From NCBI GenBank assembly GCA_014381825.1, contig JACNKX010000058.1, positions 1-64,000 of the forward strand: a stretch of DNA of 64,000 bases, in the 5' to 3' direction. Made by a program: the position numbers and the translations under genes. Positions 1 to 9,700 of this stretch are shown piece after piece. The number at the start of each line of letters is the position of its first letter. Position 1 is the stretch's first letter. This DNA is from Planctomycetota bacterium. Lineage in GTDB: Bacteria > Planctomycetota > Planctomycetia > Pirellulales > Pirellulaceae. Below the pieces are notes generated by a model. The model made no database searches. It saw only the letters and a list, made by a program, of their open reading frames with translations, and was not told the DNA's origin.

Positions 1-290
1 TAACGAGTGTAATAATTACACTCGGACCAAAATGCACCCACGCATTTAGGTAGTTGTAAGACGCAGCCACCGAGAACCCGCACTCTGGGTCAATCCACTT
101 TTGAAACGCACCATTCTTGTAGTTTGGAAACGCGACAATTTTGGGCGGGTGGCATCCCTTTGCGGTTCACTCCTCCTGTACCAATGTTGCACGTCTATAG
201 TGTTGCACGTTGGGTATCCTCTCCCATGCCTAGCTTCGCTAGATTGACATACGACATTGCTGTGCGAACTGCCCACACTTGCTCAAAACA
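1..290. other. no gene recognised
   Basis: Apart from the palindrome at 4-24, no convincing coding sequence, RNA gene or repeat was seen here. The open frame at 46-276 on the minus strand has no recognisable domain and an unlikely composition. Confidence 0.5.
4..24. promoter_or_regulatory. 21-bp palindrome, Fur/Zur-type 7-1-7 box
   Basis: A 10-bp inverted repeat around one central base: arms 4-13 and 15-24 with core GTAATAATTAC. Fur-family operators have a 7-1-7 arrangement, and the core GTAATNATTAC is the one described for Zur boxes. No gene start lies close on the right, so the controlled gene, if any, is outside the window to the left. It could equally be an unrelated palindrome. Confidence 0.35.
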
Positions 291-569
291 CTAGCTCGAC
301 TCATCGCCTTTTGGGGACGCATCGTTGTCTGATTGCGATAGCAACTCAGCCAACTGGCGACATTCATCAACCGTCAAACGGTCCCGCAAATCGGCGGCAA
401 TTTGCTCCAAATCTGCTTCGCTGGTGCAAGCAGTAGTGCAAGCGGTCCCATCGCCGTTTGTAAGTCCTTTGGTATCGTCACTTACGATAGGGGACTCACT
501 CGTTGACATCGTGGAGGTCGCTGGTTCGAATCCAGTACCGCCCACTAGACTAAGCTCTTCTGGTAACAT
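291..569 (-). CDS. small hypothetical ORF reading out of the tRNA fragment
   Basis: A 92-codon frame. Its first 20 residues are simply the reverse translation of the tRNA-Val remnant (VGGTGFEPATS is the usual signature of such translations). If a gene exists, it more probably starts at Met21 (minus-strand ATG at 509) and codes for about 72 residues, with a charged amphipathic C-terminal half (about residues 50-90). Such short ORFs beside tRNA-associated integrases are often annotated in planctomycetes. The function is unknown. Confidence 0.25.
   Translation of the reverse strand: MLPEELSLVGGTGFEPATSTMSTSESPIVSDDTKGLTNGDGTACTTACTSEADLEQIAADLRDRLTVDECRQLAELLSQSDNDASPKGDESS
500..547 (+). tRNA. 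tRNA-Val(GAC) 3' half, attachment-site remnant (partial)
   Basis: The 3' half of a tRNA is clear: anticodon loop TTGACAT at 503-509 (U33, anticodon GAC at 505-507), 3' anticodon strand 510-514, 5-nt variable loop 515-519, T arm GCTGG-TTCGAAT-CCAGT at 520-536, acceptor 3' strand ACCGCCC at 537-543 and discriminator A at 544. The 5' half is absent: the upstream bases do not pair properly with the anticodon stem, and no GGGCGGT acceptor strand or D arm precedes. The last bases are CTA rather than CCA. This is the usual product of integrase recombination inside a tRNA gene, and an integrase gene follows. The intact tRNA-Val should lie elsewhere, probably at the other end of the element. Confidence 0.6.
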
Positions 570-586
570 GATTTACAGAGAGCATT

Positions 587-657
587 TATTCTGACCGCCG
601 ATCCCAAGTGGACGGTATAGTGGACAGAATAAAGCCCCGAGGTGGCTGCCTCGGGGC
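587..657 (+). terminator. terminator-like hairpin between the tRNA remnant and the integrase
   Basis: A strong hairpin has 9-bp arms, GCCCCGAGG at 634-642 and its complement at 649-657, with a 6-nt loop. Just upstream, TTATTCTG (587-594) and CAGAATAA (625-632) form another inverted pair. There is no long T-run after the hairpin. It may be the original tRNA terminator carried with the att site, or a leader structure of the integrase mRNA. Confidence 0.45.
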
Positions 658-711
658 CGAGAAAGACCTTCCCTGGTCAATGCAGTTTTTCAATTAAAGG
701 GAGGGTCGACG

Positions 712-1479
712 ATGTCTCGTCAAGCAAAACCGTGGTTCTATAACCAAACCGGCTGGTGGATGGCATGGATCAATGGCAAGAAAGTCAAACTTGCCAAAGG
801 TCGACGCAGCAAGAAGGCTGCCCAAGAACGCCTTGAGGATTTGCGAGTTCTCGCTCGCCACAATCCATCGCCTGAATCGCACGAGCAGACTGTTGTATCG
901 GTCATTGAACGGTACATCGAAGTGCGTTTTCCTCCGCTCGCGAAGAGTACCGTCGCTCAACGCAAACCTTACTTGCAATCCTTCGCAGAGATGCATGGTT
1001 GGCGTGAAGTAAGGGAGTGTAGAACAGATAATCTTGAAGAATGGCTCAACTGCCACCCTGAATGGGAGAGTGACTGGACAAAACGGGACGCAGTGATGGC
1101 TGTACATACAGCCTTCAATTGGGCTGTAAATGCGAGGCGAATCGCCGCCAATCCGTTCAAGGGATTTTCGCAGAAGGCAGGTTCGGCTCGCCGCGATATA
1201 ACGCCAGACGAATTTCAAGCACTGCTGCGCGGTACTGCTAGCCGCCACCGGCGAAAGCCCACACCTGGTGCCCGCTTTCGACAAGTACTGTTCTTTCTCA
1301 GTTTCACCGGATGTCGCCCGAGCGAAGCGAGGCACCTTCAATGGGCAGACGTGGACTTTGAACGACGTACAATCACACTGCGATCGCACAAGACGATTCG
1401 AATGCAGCGAACGCCGCGACCACGTATTGTTCCCTTGCACCCGGTCGTTGTGCGACTGTTGCAAGCAATCACCTTATAG
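712..1479 (+). pseudogene. tyrosine recombinase/phage-type integrase, C-terminally truncated
   Basis: The ATG follows a good ribosome site (AAGGGAGGG, 6 bases upstream). The N-terminal part (residues 1-60) has an arm-type DNA-binding look, residues 60-150 fit a core-binding SAM-like domain, and the catalytic domain begins near 170. The first catalytic Arg is visible in TGCRPSEARHLQW (about residues 203-215) and the beta-hairpin Lys in RSHKT. The frame ends about 40 residues later, so the HxxR box, the His/Trp and the nucleophilic Tyr are missing. Full-length relatives are about 380-420 residues, so this copy (255) should be inactive. It lies beside the tRNA-Val remnant, as expected for an integrase that targeted that tRNA. 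The last residues are not integrase-like and mark the deletion junction with the next fragment. Confidence 0.8.
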
Positions 1480-1580
1480 TACTGTGCTCCGTCTTCATTT
1501 CGGTTCTTGAATATTTTGGCCGAAACACCGTGAGCACGGAACACTTTCACGGGCTTATTGACCTCCTTTGTAATTTTCAT
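1470..1580 (-). pseudogene. 5' stump of an unidentified gene
   Basis: The minus-strand frame starting at 1580 gives about 35 plausible residues (VFRAHGVSAKIFKNR and following) and then runs antisense through the integrase, where it loses sense. The N-terminal piece resembles small uncharacterised proteins of mobile elements with a VSASVFEN-like motif, recalled from memory. The point where sense is lost, about 1465-1480, coincides with the truncation of the integrase. This supports one deletion that joined two inward-facing gene fragments. Confidence 0.4.
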
Positions 1581-1697
1581 GTTTGAGTGGGGAAACGAAA
1601 TATAAAATCCACACCAGAGTTCCCGCTGGTCATCCTGCGCTCTCGATTACCCTGATTCGAGAGTGGAGCCTGATGAAACTAGCGAAGAGCCCTGTGG

Positions 1698-2294
1698 TTG
1701 CGTGGTGATGGGCGCAGCATGTTTCGCGGTTGGGTTGTTTACACTCACTTCAATCAGGGTGACGAAGTCCTTACATACTCGGGCCGGGACGCCGGATTCG
1801 ACGAGAAGTGGCAGAAGTGGCTGCGCGATGGCAAACCACACAGCACGAAACCGATGAAGCACAAATATGTCAAAGGCTATCATCGAGGACTCGAACTCTA
1901 TGGCCAGCACGCCTCGCGACTCAAAGAGCCAGCGGTCGTCCAGTCACTTAAACGCCACGGTCTCGTTGTCGTCGAAGGCATGAACGATGTCATTCGTCTC
2001 GACACACTCGGAGTCGCCGCCGTCGGACTCTGTTCGAACCGAGCAACCGACGAACAAGTCGCAAAGATCGTCCAATTCGCCAATCAGGTCGCAAACAATC
2101 GAGTCGTCCTCATGCCTGACTGCGACGAAGAAGGAGAAACCGGCTTCAAAGAGCTACTTTGGCGAATCGCCGAGTATGGAATCTCCGTCCGCCTCGCATG
2201 GAGTTCCCAGATCCAAGACGGCAAATTCGCCAATCGCCAACCTGAGTCCATTACAGCGGAAGAATGGAAAACAATCGCTGGGCGTCTGAGGTAA
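1698..2294 (+). pseudogene. Toprim-domain primase/DNA-binding protein, N-terminally truncated
   Basis: The frame opens at a TTG without a ribosome site. Recognisable similarity starts about residue 8 (MFRGWVVYT). A Toprim fold is clear: the glutamate motif VVVEGMNDV (about residues 90-98) and the acidic motif [13 protein letters not shown] (about 136-148, giving the DxD metal site). Full relatives in planctomycete mobile elements carry a CHC2 zinc finger and a catalytic N-terminal part of several hundred residues, which are missing here. The stretch up to the end looks uninterrupted. With the integrase and IS remnants it belongs to a decayed integrative element, where such proteins serve element replication or helper functions. 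Confidence 0.65.
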
Positions 2295-2413
2295 ATCTTT
2301 CCCTACGCTCAAGCCGTCCATTGTCGACCAAAACACGTCTCATTTCGCCTAATATCTGGGTCTCTTCAGAGCCGTGGACCAGCAAATGCAGCGGGACGCG
2401 TTAATCGCCGTCG

Positions 2414-2869
2414 ATGTTGTACCTTGGAATCGATCAACATGCACGACAGCTCACTATTTCGTTGCGTGATGACAGTGGCGATGTCTTGCAGGCTCGGCAG
2501 GTGTCGACGCGGTCGGAGAAAATCCATGAGTTCTTTTCGAAGCTGACTCGGGAACGCCTCCGTGATGGTGAGTCGTTCATTGCAGTTGTGGTAGTGTGCG
2601 GCTTCAACGATTGGTTGATTAGGTTGCTGCAAGACTATCGTTGTCACAAGGTAATTGTGATTCAGCCGGAAGAACGGAAGAATCGTAAGACGGATCGACG
2701 AGATGCTGCTGCTCTGAGCGAACTCTTGTGGGTCAACAGGGATCGCCTTCTGACTGGCAAACCGGTACGTGGTGTCCGGACAATCGATATTGCTGCTCAA
2801 ACGGATCAAGAGAATCTGCGACTGAATCGCATCGAATTCACGTGTAGTAGTGCCAACTGTATCGTGTGA
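2414..2869 (+). mobile_element. IS110-family transposase, truncated
   Basis: Residues 1-130 match the N-terminal DEDD (RuvC-like) half of IS110 transposases: the first Asp in LGIDQH (about residue 6) and the later pair in KTDRRDAAAL (about residues 95-104). The expected catalytic Glu (usually a xExCG pattern before FNDW) reads VVVVCGFNDW here, so it appears lost. After NRLRLNRIEF-like residues the sequence loses similarity, and the frame stops at 151 residues against about 330-450 for intact members. The C-terminal Transposase_20 domain with the Ser nucleophile is absent. IS110 elements have no clear terminal repeats, so the left end cannot be placed. Confidence 0.75.
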
Positions 2870-3138
2870 TGTTGCTTGCTGCAAGCAATTAGGGAATCGG
2901 GCCGCCCAATAGCAAACAATGGTCAGATCAACTAGCGGATTCGTTCTGCCGAATTGTCACCGGTAATTTCAAAGAATCCAAATATTTTCGTCCAGAAACA
3001 TCTCTAGTTTTCACCTTTAGTAGTGCGGGACCGTGAACTTGCCCTAACCCTTGATCTGGAGACAAGTTGCCGGCGGTCCTTAACACAAACTTTGGCACCA
3101 TCAGGATGCCCGCACTCACCTCACTTCTGGAGAAAGTC

Positions 3139-6100
3139 ATGTTGAAAACTGCATTCCGTTTCCTGCAAACCTTTGTATCCCAAGTTGTCTCGTTGGCGAC
3201 GGCTATTAAGCCACCTTCGAATGCCCGTACCAATCGATCGCGTGGTCAGTCCTTTTTGGTGACTCGCCGATTGTGCTGTGAAGCGTTGGAGGACCGTCGC
3301 GTGTTCGCTGGGGTAGCAGAAGTGTTACCGAGCGCTGACACTTTGGCGCGATCCCATGTCCAAGAGGTAGCAGAAGTAATTCCGGGCATGGAAGCGGAGG
3401 CCACTTCGTGCTTCATCGGCGTGGAAGAGTCGGCTTGTCTCGACGTGCGAGAACAGCTTAATAGCAGAATCACGACTCTTGAAAGCCAGATCTCCCAATA
3501 TGGCAGCAACTACCGATCCGAGACGGTTGTGTTTCATGACGACTTTGGCCAGTGGAACGCCGAGATGGAACGTGTGAGCGGCAGAGCATCGATCAGCGGT
3601 GGATCCTTGATGCTTGCAGGCAACGGCGTCGTGAAAATACCGCTTCCCGAAGTCGAAGATGGACAGACTATACGCGTCTCAACGGAAGTCGTTATTGGAG
3701 CATCGGATCGCGCTATCTTGTACTACGATCAACGCGACGCGTCTGGATTGACCGGCTATACGTTGGATGTGAAGACTCATGATGCAGCTAGAAGTCATGT
3801 CGCATTGTCGACACGACTGAAGAACACACAACTTGACGGCGACAAGCAAAGTAAGGCGGTCCTTGCGGGAACGCACCAATTGATCCTCGAAGTCACACCA
3901 GACAACGTTCGTGGAACTGTCGTTCGTCCTGATGGCGTAGTTCATCAGATCGAAACCAACGTGCTGGACGCCGCATTCAAGCCAGCCATTCATCTCTACG
4001 GCTGGAATGGAGCTCGCTTCAACGATTTCAAAGTAGAAGTGGCTGGCAACGTTTCGCTCCAAGAAATGCTAGATGAAAATCGGCGAGCCGTCGAGATCGT
4101 CGACAAAACGATTGAAGAGATCTACGCCATGGCTGATACGACTCCGGACCTTGTTAACCTCGCAAACGAAGGTGCACTTTCCCCATCATCTCCCATCGAT
4201 GCGGTGGTGCACTTCACTGCGAATGACATCGTTGGCAGCCTCTCAGGATCGAACGATTCTTTAAGCTGTCTTTTGGGATCTTCGGCAACCGCGAGAGAGA
4301 ACGCCTGCTTATCGGTTCGAGATGATCTGAATGAAGAAATGGAAGAGTTAAACAGCCAAGTGGCGATTCATGGTAACGACTTCCTCCCAGGAACGGTTGT
4401 GTTTCATGACGACTTTGGCCAGTGGAACGCCGAGATGGAACGTGTGAGCGGCAGAGCATCGATCAGCGGTGGATCCTTGATGCTTGCAGGCAACGGCGTC
4501 GTGAAAATACCGCTTCCCGAAGTCGAAGATGGACAGACTATACGCGTCTCAACGGAAGTCGTTATTGGAGCATCGGATCGCGCTATCTTGTACTACGATC
4601 AACGCGACGCGTCTGGATTGACCGGCTATACGTTGGATGTGAAGACTCATGATGCAGCTAGAAGTCATGTCGCATTGTCGACACGACTGAAGAACACACA
4701 ACTTGACGGCGACAAGCAAAGTAAGGCGGTCCTTGCGGGAACGCACCAATTGATCCTCGAAGTCACACCAGACAACGTTCGTGGAACTGTCGTTCGTCCT
4801 GATGGCGTAGTTCATCAGATCGAAACCAACGTGCTGGACGCCGCATTCAAGCCAGCCATTCATCTCTACGGCTGGAATGGAGCTCGCTTCAACGATTTCA
4901 AAGTAGAAGTGGCTGGCAACGTTTCGCTCCAAGAAATGCTAGATGAAAATCGGCGAGCCGTCGAAGTTATCGAACGGATCATCGAAGAGATCCGATTGCC
5001 TGCCGCTGATTTTCGAGAGTTTCAGCGGCCCGAACTACAAGTAATAAAAATGAAAGGGCCGAATCTGATCTTAGCCGTACGATCTGATGTCGACCAGTCA
5101 CGAGTCCGGATTGAGGGAGGTGGCATCTTTTCTTCGGGGACTCTTTCACACCCGGGAGGCACAATCTTGTCCGCGATCGAATTGACACTCAACACAAATC
5201 ATCGCACCGGTATTTACGAAGTTGTGTTAGAGTCGGAGGATGGAAAGAAGCTAGATTCGTTAAAGGTTCGCTGGGACGCGAATCATCGTTCCTTGGCTCT
5301 TCTGGACCCGACTGACTTGCTGACCGAGGCGGAGTTGGACATGGATTCACGAGAGCTCGTCGACCTGATTTCGACGAACGGCAATGGCCATGAATCCGAC
5401 ATCACGGAAGCTAACCGATTGCGTGACGAGCTACTTGTTGAATTTAACGAACTCTTCGCAAGCGGCGACTCCGTTCTCGACGCCAATATCTCTGTTGGAC
5501 ACCTGCGAGATCGCCTCAATAAGCATCTCGCTAATGAAAGTCGGTTTGCAGTAACTCCATCTGAAGCGGAGCGACTGCTATTAGCAGCAGAGCCTGACAT
5601 CGACCCAAAGAACCTTTCGACGGCCGTGGAACGGCTACACGCAGAGAATCCGACTTGGGGCCGTGGCCAGCTTCAAGATCGATTAACATCGCGACTATCG
5701 GACCGACTGACTCGAATGCGTCGAGCCCTCGGCTACTACGAACAAGCGCTCGGGCAAGCCACTGCTGATGCGGTCAATGCAATCGCCCGAGTTGTCTCCG
5801 GAACACCAGAGCGAGAGGCATTTGAACAGTATTTGGACAATCCGAACTGGCCGATCTTCTCAGGGCATCGAGCTGCACCGCTACCACCGGGATTCCCAAT
5901 TCCAACTAATCGCCAGCTGTTGGATGAAGTCGTGTCGCAATATAAATCGCAGGGACTCCAGAACACACTCAGGTTCTGGCACGGCGAAGAGGCAGAACAC
6001 TACCAAGAGGCGGAGAGGGATTTCCAACGCCACCTTAACGCTACTTTCGCTCGCATGATCGAAAACCAATCGACATATCGCCAAAGCGATTCAAACGCGG

Positions 6101-6555
6101 TATTAATTGGTGTGACACACGGTGCGGCCTGGGAGCAAACGCCAATTCTGGTGGCGAGCGCAGGTGAGTCCGACAGCGTCTCTCATTTGGGCGTTTTCAT
6201 TGACTATGTTGGTGCCCCACTGGTAGAGGCAGGCGGTGAACTTAATGCAATTGGCAAGCATTTTAAAGCAATATCGCGAGTCACCGCGACGCATTCGCTA
6301 ATTCAAGCCGACTCAGCCAATGAATTCCAGAAGATTCTCCAAAAGGAGCTGCTGACGAAATTCTATCAAGATCGACTCAAGACAGTTGGTTGCGTAATCC
6401 CAACCGCTTGTGCGGCAGCAGGTTCATTCGGAGCTAGCGCGACTGTTGACACTTATTACTTCATCGATGGGCAAGTCGTACCAATGCTCACTGATGCTTT
6501 GCAAACGATATACGATGGAGGACGATACTTGCTCAACGTAGTCGAGTTTCGCTAG
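3139..6555 (+). CDS. giant exported protein with LEDRR motif and duplicated jelly-roll-like domain
   Basis: A frame upstream is open from 3067, but ATG 3139 follows GGAGAAAG at the right distance and is preferred (1138 residues). The N-terminus has the planctomycete export signature (LCCEALEDRRVFAG, about residues 43-58), placing it outside the cytoplasm or in the paryphoplasm. Two units of 290 residues follow. Each has a short Cys-containing coiled-coil lead (CLDVREQLN / CLSVRDDLN) and a beta-rich domain of about 190 residues reminiscent of LamG/DUF1080 jelly-rolls. The two beta domains (residues 129-319 and 419-609) are identical in DNA as well as protein. Residues 620-730 look like an Ig-like beta region, 780-930 is alpha-helical, and the C-terminal 250 residues contain an unrecognised domain with a Cys pair (VGCVIPTACAA). 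The function is unknown; it could be a cell-surface adhesin or matrix protein. Confidence 0.75.
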   Translation: MLKTAFRFLQTFVSQVVSLATAIKPPSNARTNRSRGQSFLVTRRLCCEALEDRRVFAGVAEVLPSADTLARSHVQEVAEVIPGMEAEATSCFIGVEESACLDVREQLNSRITTLESQISQYGSNYRSETVVFHDDFGQWNAEMERVSGRASISGGSLMLAGNGVVKIPLPEVEDGQTIRVSTEVVIGASDRAILYYDQRDASGLTGYTLDVKTHDAARSHVALSTRLKNTQLDGDKQSKAVLAGTHQLILEVTPDNVRGTVVRPDGVVHQIETNVLDAAFKPAIHLYGWNGARFNDFKVEVAGNVSLQEMLDENRRAVEIVDKTIEEIYAMADTTPDLVNLANEGALSPSSPIDAVVHFTANDIVGSLSGSNDSLSCLLGSSATARENACLSVRDDLNEEMEELNSQVAIHGNDFLPGTVVFHDDFGQWNAEMERVSGRASISGGSLMLAGNGVVKIPLPEVEDGQTIRVSTEVVIGASDRAILYYDQRDASGLTGYTLDVKTHDAARSHVALSTRLKNTQLDGDKQSKAVLAGTHQLILEVTPDNVRGTVVRPDGVVHQIETNVLDAAFKPAIHLYGWNGARFNDFKVEVAGNVSLQEMLDENRRAVEVIERIIEEIRLPAADFREFQRPELQVIKMKGPNLILAVRSDVDQSRVRIEGGGIFSSGTLSHPGGTILSAIELTLNTNHRTGIYEVVLESEDGKKLDSLKVRWDANHRSLALLDPTDLLTEAELDMDSRELVDLISTNGNGHESDITEANRLRDELLVEFNELFASGDSVLDANISVGHLRDRLNKHLANESRFAVTPSEAERLLLAAEPDIDPKNLSTAVERLHAENPTWGRGQLQDRLTSRLSDRLTRMRRALGYYEQALGQATADAVNAIARVVSGTPEREAFEQYLDNPNWPIFSGHRAAPLPPGFPIPTNRQLLDEVVSQYKSQGLQNTLRFWHGEEAEHYQEAERDFQRHLNATFARMIENQSTYRQSDSNAVLIGVTHGAAWEQTPILVASAGESDSVSHLGVFIDYVGAPLVEAGGELNAIGKHFKAISRVTATHSLIQADSANEFQKILQKELLTKFYQDRLKTVGCVIPTACAAAGSFGASATVDTYYFIDGQVVPMLTDALQTIYDGGRYLLNVVEFR
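3523..4094 (+). repeat. 572-bp perfect direct repeat, copy 1
   Basis: Checked line by line against 4393-4964: every base agrees over 572 bp, with an offset of exactly 870 bp (290 codons). The bases just outside differ on both sides. It encodes the jelly-roll-like domain of the giant exported protein. Confidence 0.95.
4393..4964 (+). repeat. 572-bp perfect direct repeat, copy 2
   Basis: Second copy of the repeat at 3523-4094. The lead segment before each copy is clearly homologous but diverged, so the identical core must be younger than the original duplication, through gene conversion or strong recent homogenisation. Confidence 0.95.
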
Positions 6556-6738
6556 AAACGATGCTTTAATAACTGCTACGTTGGACGCGACCGGTCGTGA
6601 GCGAAGATGCAACTCGCAACTTGCCTTAACGCCTGGACGATCGCTCGCACCGTCGCGTCTGACGAGCAGTAACAAAGCATGGAAGGATTTGCCGAAGTTC
6701 CCAAACTCGACCTAGAGCTTTAACGTCAAATCAATTCA

Positions 6739-9700
6739 ATGACACCCGAACAATATCATCAGGCAAAACAATGCTATTTCGACGTCATCAACGCTAAACC
6801 AACCGACCGGAAAGTCTTGCTGGCTGCGATTGATGACCTGGAAGTACGCGTTCATGTTGAAAAGCTAGTTGCGGCCGACGGAGAAGTGGGCAGTAACGAC
6901 GAGTTTTTGGCGCCTATCACTACCAACTTCAGTGAGATCAGAAGTTCGCCCATCGATCGCGACTTGCTGATTGGAAGAGAAATTGGCGAATATCGAATTT
7001 TAGAGCGGCTAGGTGAAGGAGGCTTCGGGAGTGTTTACCGCGCCGTCCGCACTGACTTCAAGCAGGAAGTTGCACTCAAGTTGATTCGCGGCGATCAACA
7101 CATGCGTGGAGATATTGTCAGACGGTTTCAGCATGAACGACAGTACTTGGCTATGCTCAGCCATCCACACATCGCCCAAATCTTCAACGCTGGCATTACG
7201 AATGAAGGCGGCCCTTATTTCATCATGGAGTTTGTGCGCGGTGCCAATGCGATCACCACGTACTGCGATCAACAGTGCTTTACTATCTCCGACAGATTAA
7301 AGCTCTTCCAGTCGGTCTGCGGCGCGGTTCAACATTCGCACAATTGCGGGATCATTCATTGTGATCTAAAGCCGGCGAACATTCTGGTATCGGAGACTGG
7401 TGAACTGAAGATCGTAGACTTCGGCGTGTCACGGATGGCGAGCAACCAGCAGCAGGCAGACTATACAATCTCTGAGCTACCAGGTGCATCACCTCTGACC
7501 CCTGAGTACGCTAGTCCCGAGCAACTTCGCGGCCATCGGCCCACGACCCACAGTGACGTGTATGCCTTGGGCGTAGTGCTTTACGAACTGCTCGTAGGCA
7601 CTCGCCCATTCGCATTGTCAGGACGAAGCTACGACGAGGCCATAGGAATTCTTCGCGACGAGTTTCCGAAACCTCCGAGTGAAGCACTATCGCATGCAAT
7701 TTCAAGCCGCTCATCAGAGGGCGGCAGGCAGGGCGTTGCCAAGAGAGCTGAACTGCGTCAATCGGAACCGAAAGACCTTCGACGTTTCATTCGCGGAGAC
7801 TTGGACACGATCGTCATGATGGCGATGCAAAAGGAAGTAGATCGCCGATATGCGTCGCCAAAGGATTTGGCCGATGACATCGTTAGGTTTTTTAAGAGGG
7901 AACCTTTGCTCGCGCGCCCCGACTCTAGCGCCTATCGCATTCGGCGTTTTGCTGAGAGAAACCGCTTGGGCGTGGCGGTTGGCACGCTGGTCATTATCGC
8001 AGTGTTCGGAGCATTGTTTGCCGTAAGCTACGGAAAACATGTAGCGGAAGCGGCTTTGGCAGAAAAGTCTCAATCCCTCGTGGAAAGAGACGCCGCGTTT
8101 GACAAAGCAGAAGAGTTGCGGCTACTGGAGAGTCACCAGCGATCTCTAGCAGAAAAGAGACTCGGGTTGGCAGAGGCGCGCCGCCTTACCGCGACTGCCT
8201 ACAACTGCCTTGCTTCGGACGTTGTGTTGGGGCTGCTGCTGGCCCGCGAAAGCATTCATCTGCAACAAAGCCAAGGCAACGGCGAGATGCCGGAAGCTCA
8301 GGCGATCCAATTCATGATCGATACTCTGAAGCACCATGGCGGAACGCTCAGATATGAATCGGACGAGCCGATCGCTTTTCTGGAACGAGTTCCGAATCGC
8401 GGTGCGATCGTCGTCGGTACACGGTCGGGCGAGCTTCGAGTGATTGCAATTTCGCCGAATGACACGTTGGAAAATATAGAATCGTCGTTCAAGGTGAATT
8501 CGACGGTCGACCGCGTTGCCATCGCAAATAACGGTCGTTATCTCGCATGTCTCGGCCAAAGAGACAAAGAACGCGTGATGAACGCGATGGACTTGAATTC
8601 TCATTCGCAGACACAACGTCACATTCGATCTGGATACGGGGATCACGACAAGATTGTTTGGTCAAGCGACTCTGCGAATGTCTTAGTGTCTCGGGCTGGT
8701 GGGGAGATATCGTCCCTAGCTTTCGATGGTGAAGAGCTTAGCCCGGCATCTGTGATATTCAAGGCGGAGGATGTTGATGGTCTAATGGGTGGACTAGATG
8801 TCTGCATTGTTGCAACGACGCCACTGTTGGTTGCTGCCCTGGGCACTCAATCTGTCAAGGTGCATCGACTTGAAGGGCGGAATGCGGAACTATTGACCGA
8901 CTTTCGTGACGAGAGTTTTTTCCCTCAACAAGCCATCGCTTCGGGCGACGCAAGCAGCTTTGCGATATGGGGATTCACGGATGTGCATTGTTTTTTTGAC
9001 AAGGGCGAACGCGGGTACTCTAAGCCACTCGCGAAACTAGCTGTTTCCCCGTATCGCTCCGATCGCGACATGAACAGAATTACGGTCGTATCTTACATGA
9101 GTAATGACGAGTTCTTAGTCGTTGGAACAAGCGAAGGAGATCTGCTTGCGTGGTCGCTGGTAAACATCGATGATGAAAATGTGGCGCCATTGTTCAAGTC
9201 GCATGTGTCAGGAGCCGTAACTTGCCTCGATTATGATGACGCAACACGGTGCATCGTTGCAGGGACAACCCAAGGGAAACTATACGCTTGGGTAATCGAC
9301 GAAATAATTGGGGCCCGCACTACTCCCAATGTCATCTTACAAGCACACCCCGGTCCCATCCAAGACATCAAAATCATTTCCGAGGAAGGAATCCTAGTGT
9401 CGACTGATGATCACTACGTGCGCAAATTCCGTTTGAACGCACCCGTTCCCAGTGAGCTTGATGAGCAAAGCTATTTCGGACCATATCGCACAGATTTCTC
9501 GCGCGTTCGCGCTCCGGCAATCCAAGCCGCAATTCCGATTCAAATGTCAATTCCCGACTACAGCCTGTCATCTAGCGAAATCTATTTCACAGACGGCGAC
9601 AGGTGGATTCAAAATACGGCGACAGGCGACCGCGACCAAAACGATGTTGCACTGCAAAACAATGCAGGATTCCCGTACGGTGCTGTTCGTGTTGATGGTC

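Noticed and set aside
46-276. Minus-strand open frame
   Set aside because: No domain, no ribosome site and unlikely amino-acid composition.
3523-4964. The 572-bp repeats as a transposon or IS pair
   Set aside because: Both copies lie in frame within one coding sequence and encode a domain; no transposase and no target duplication.
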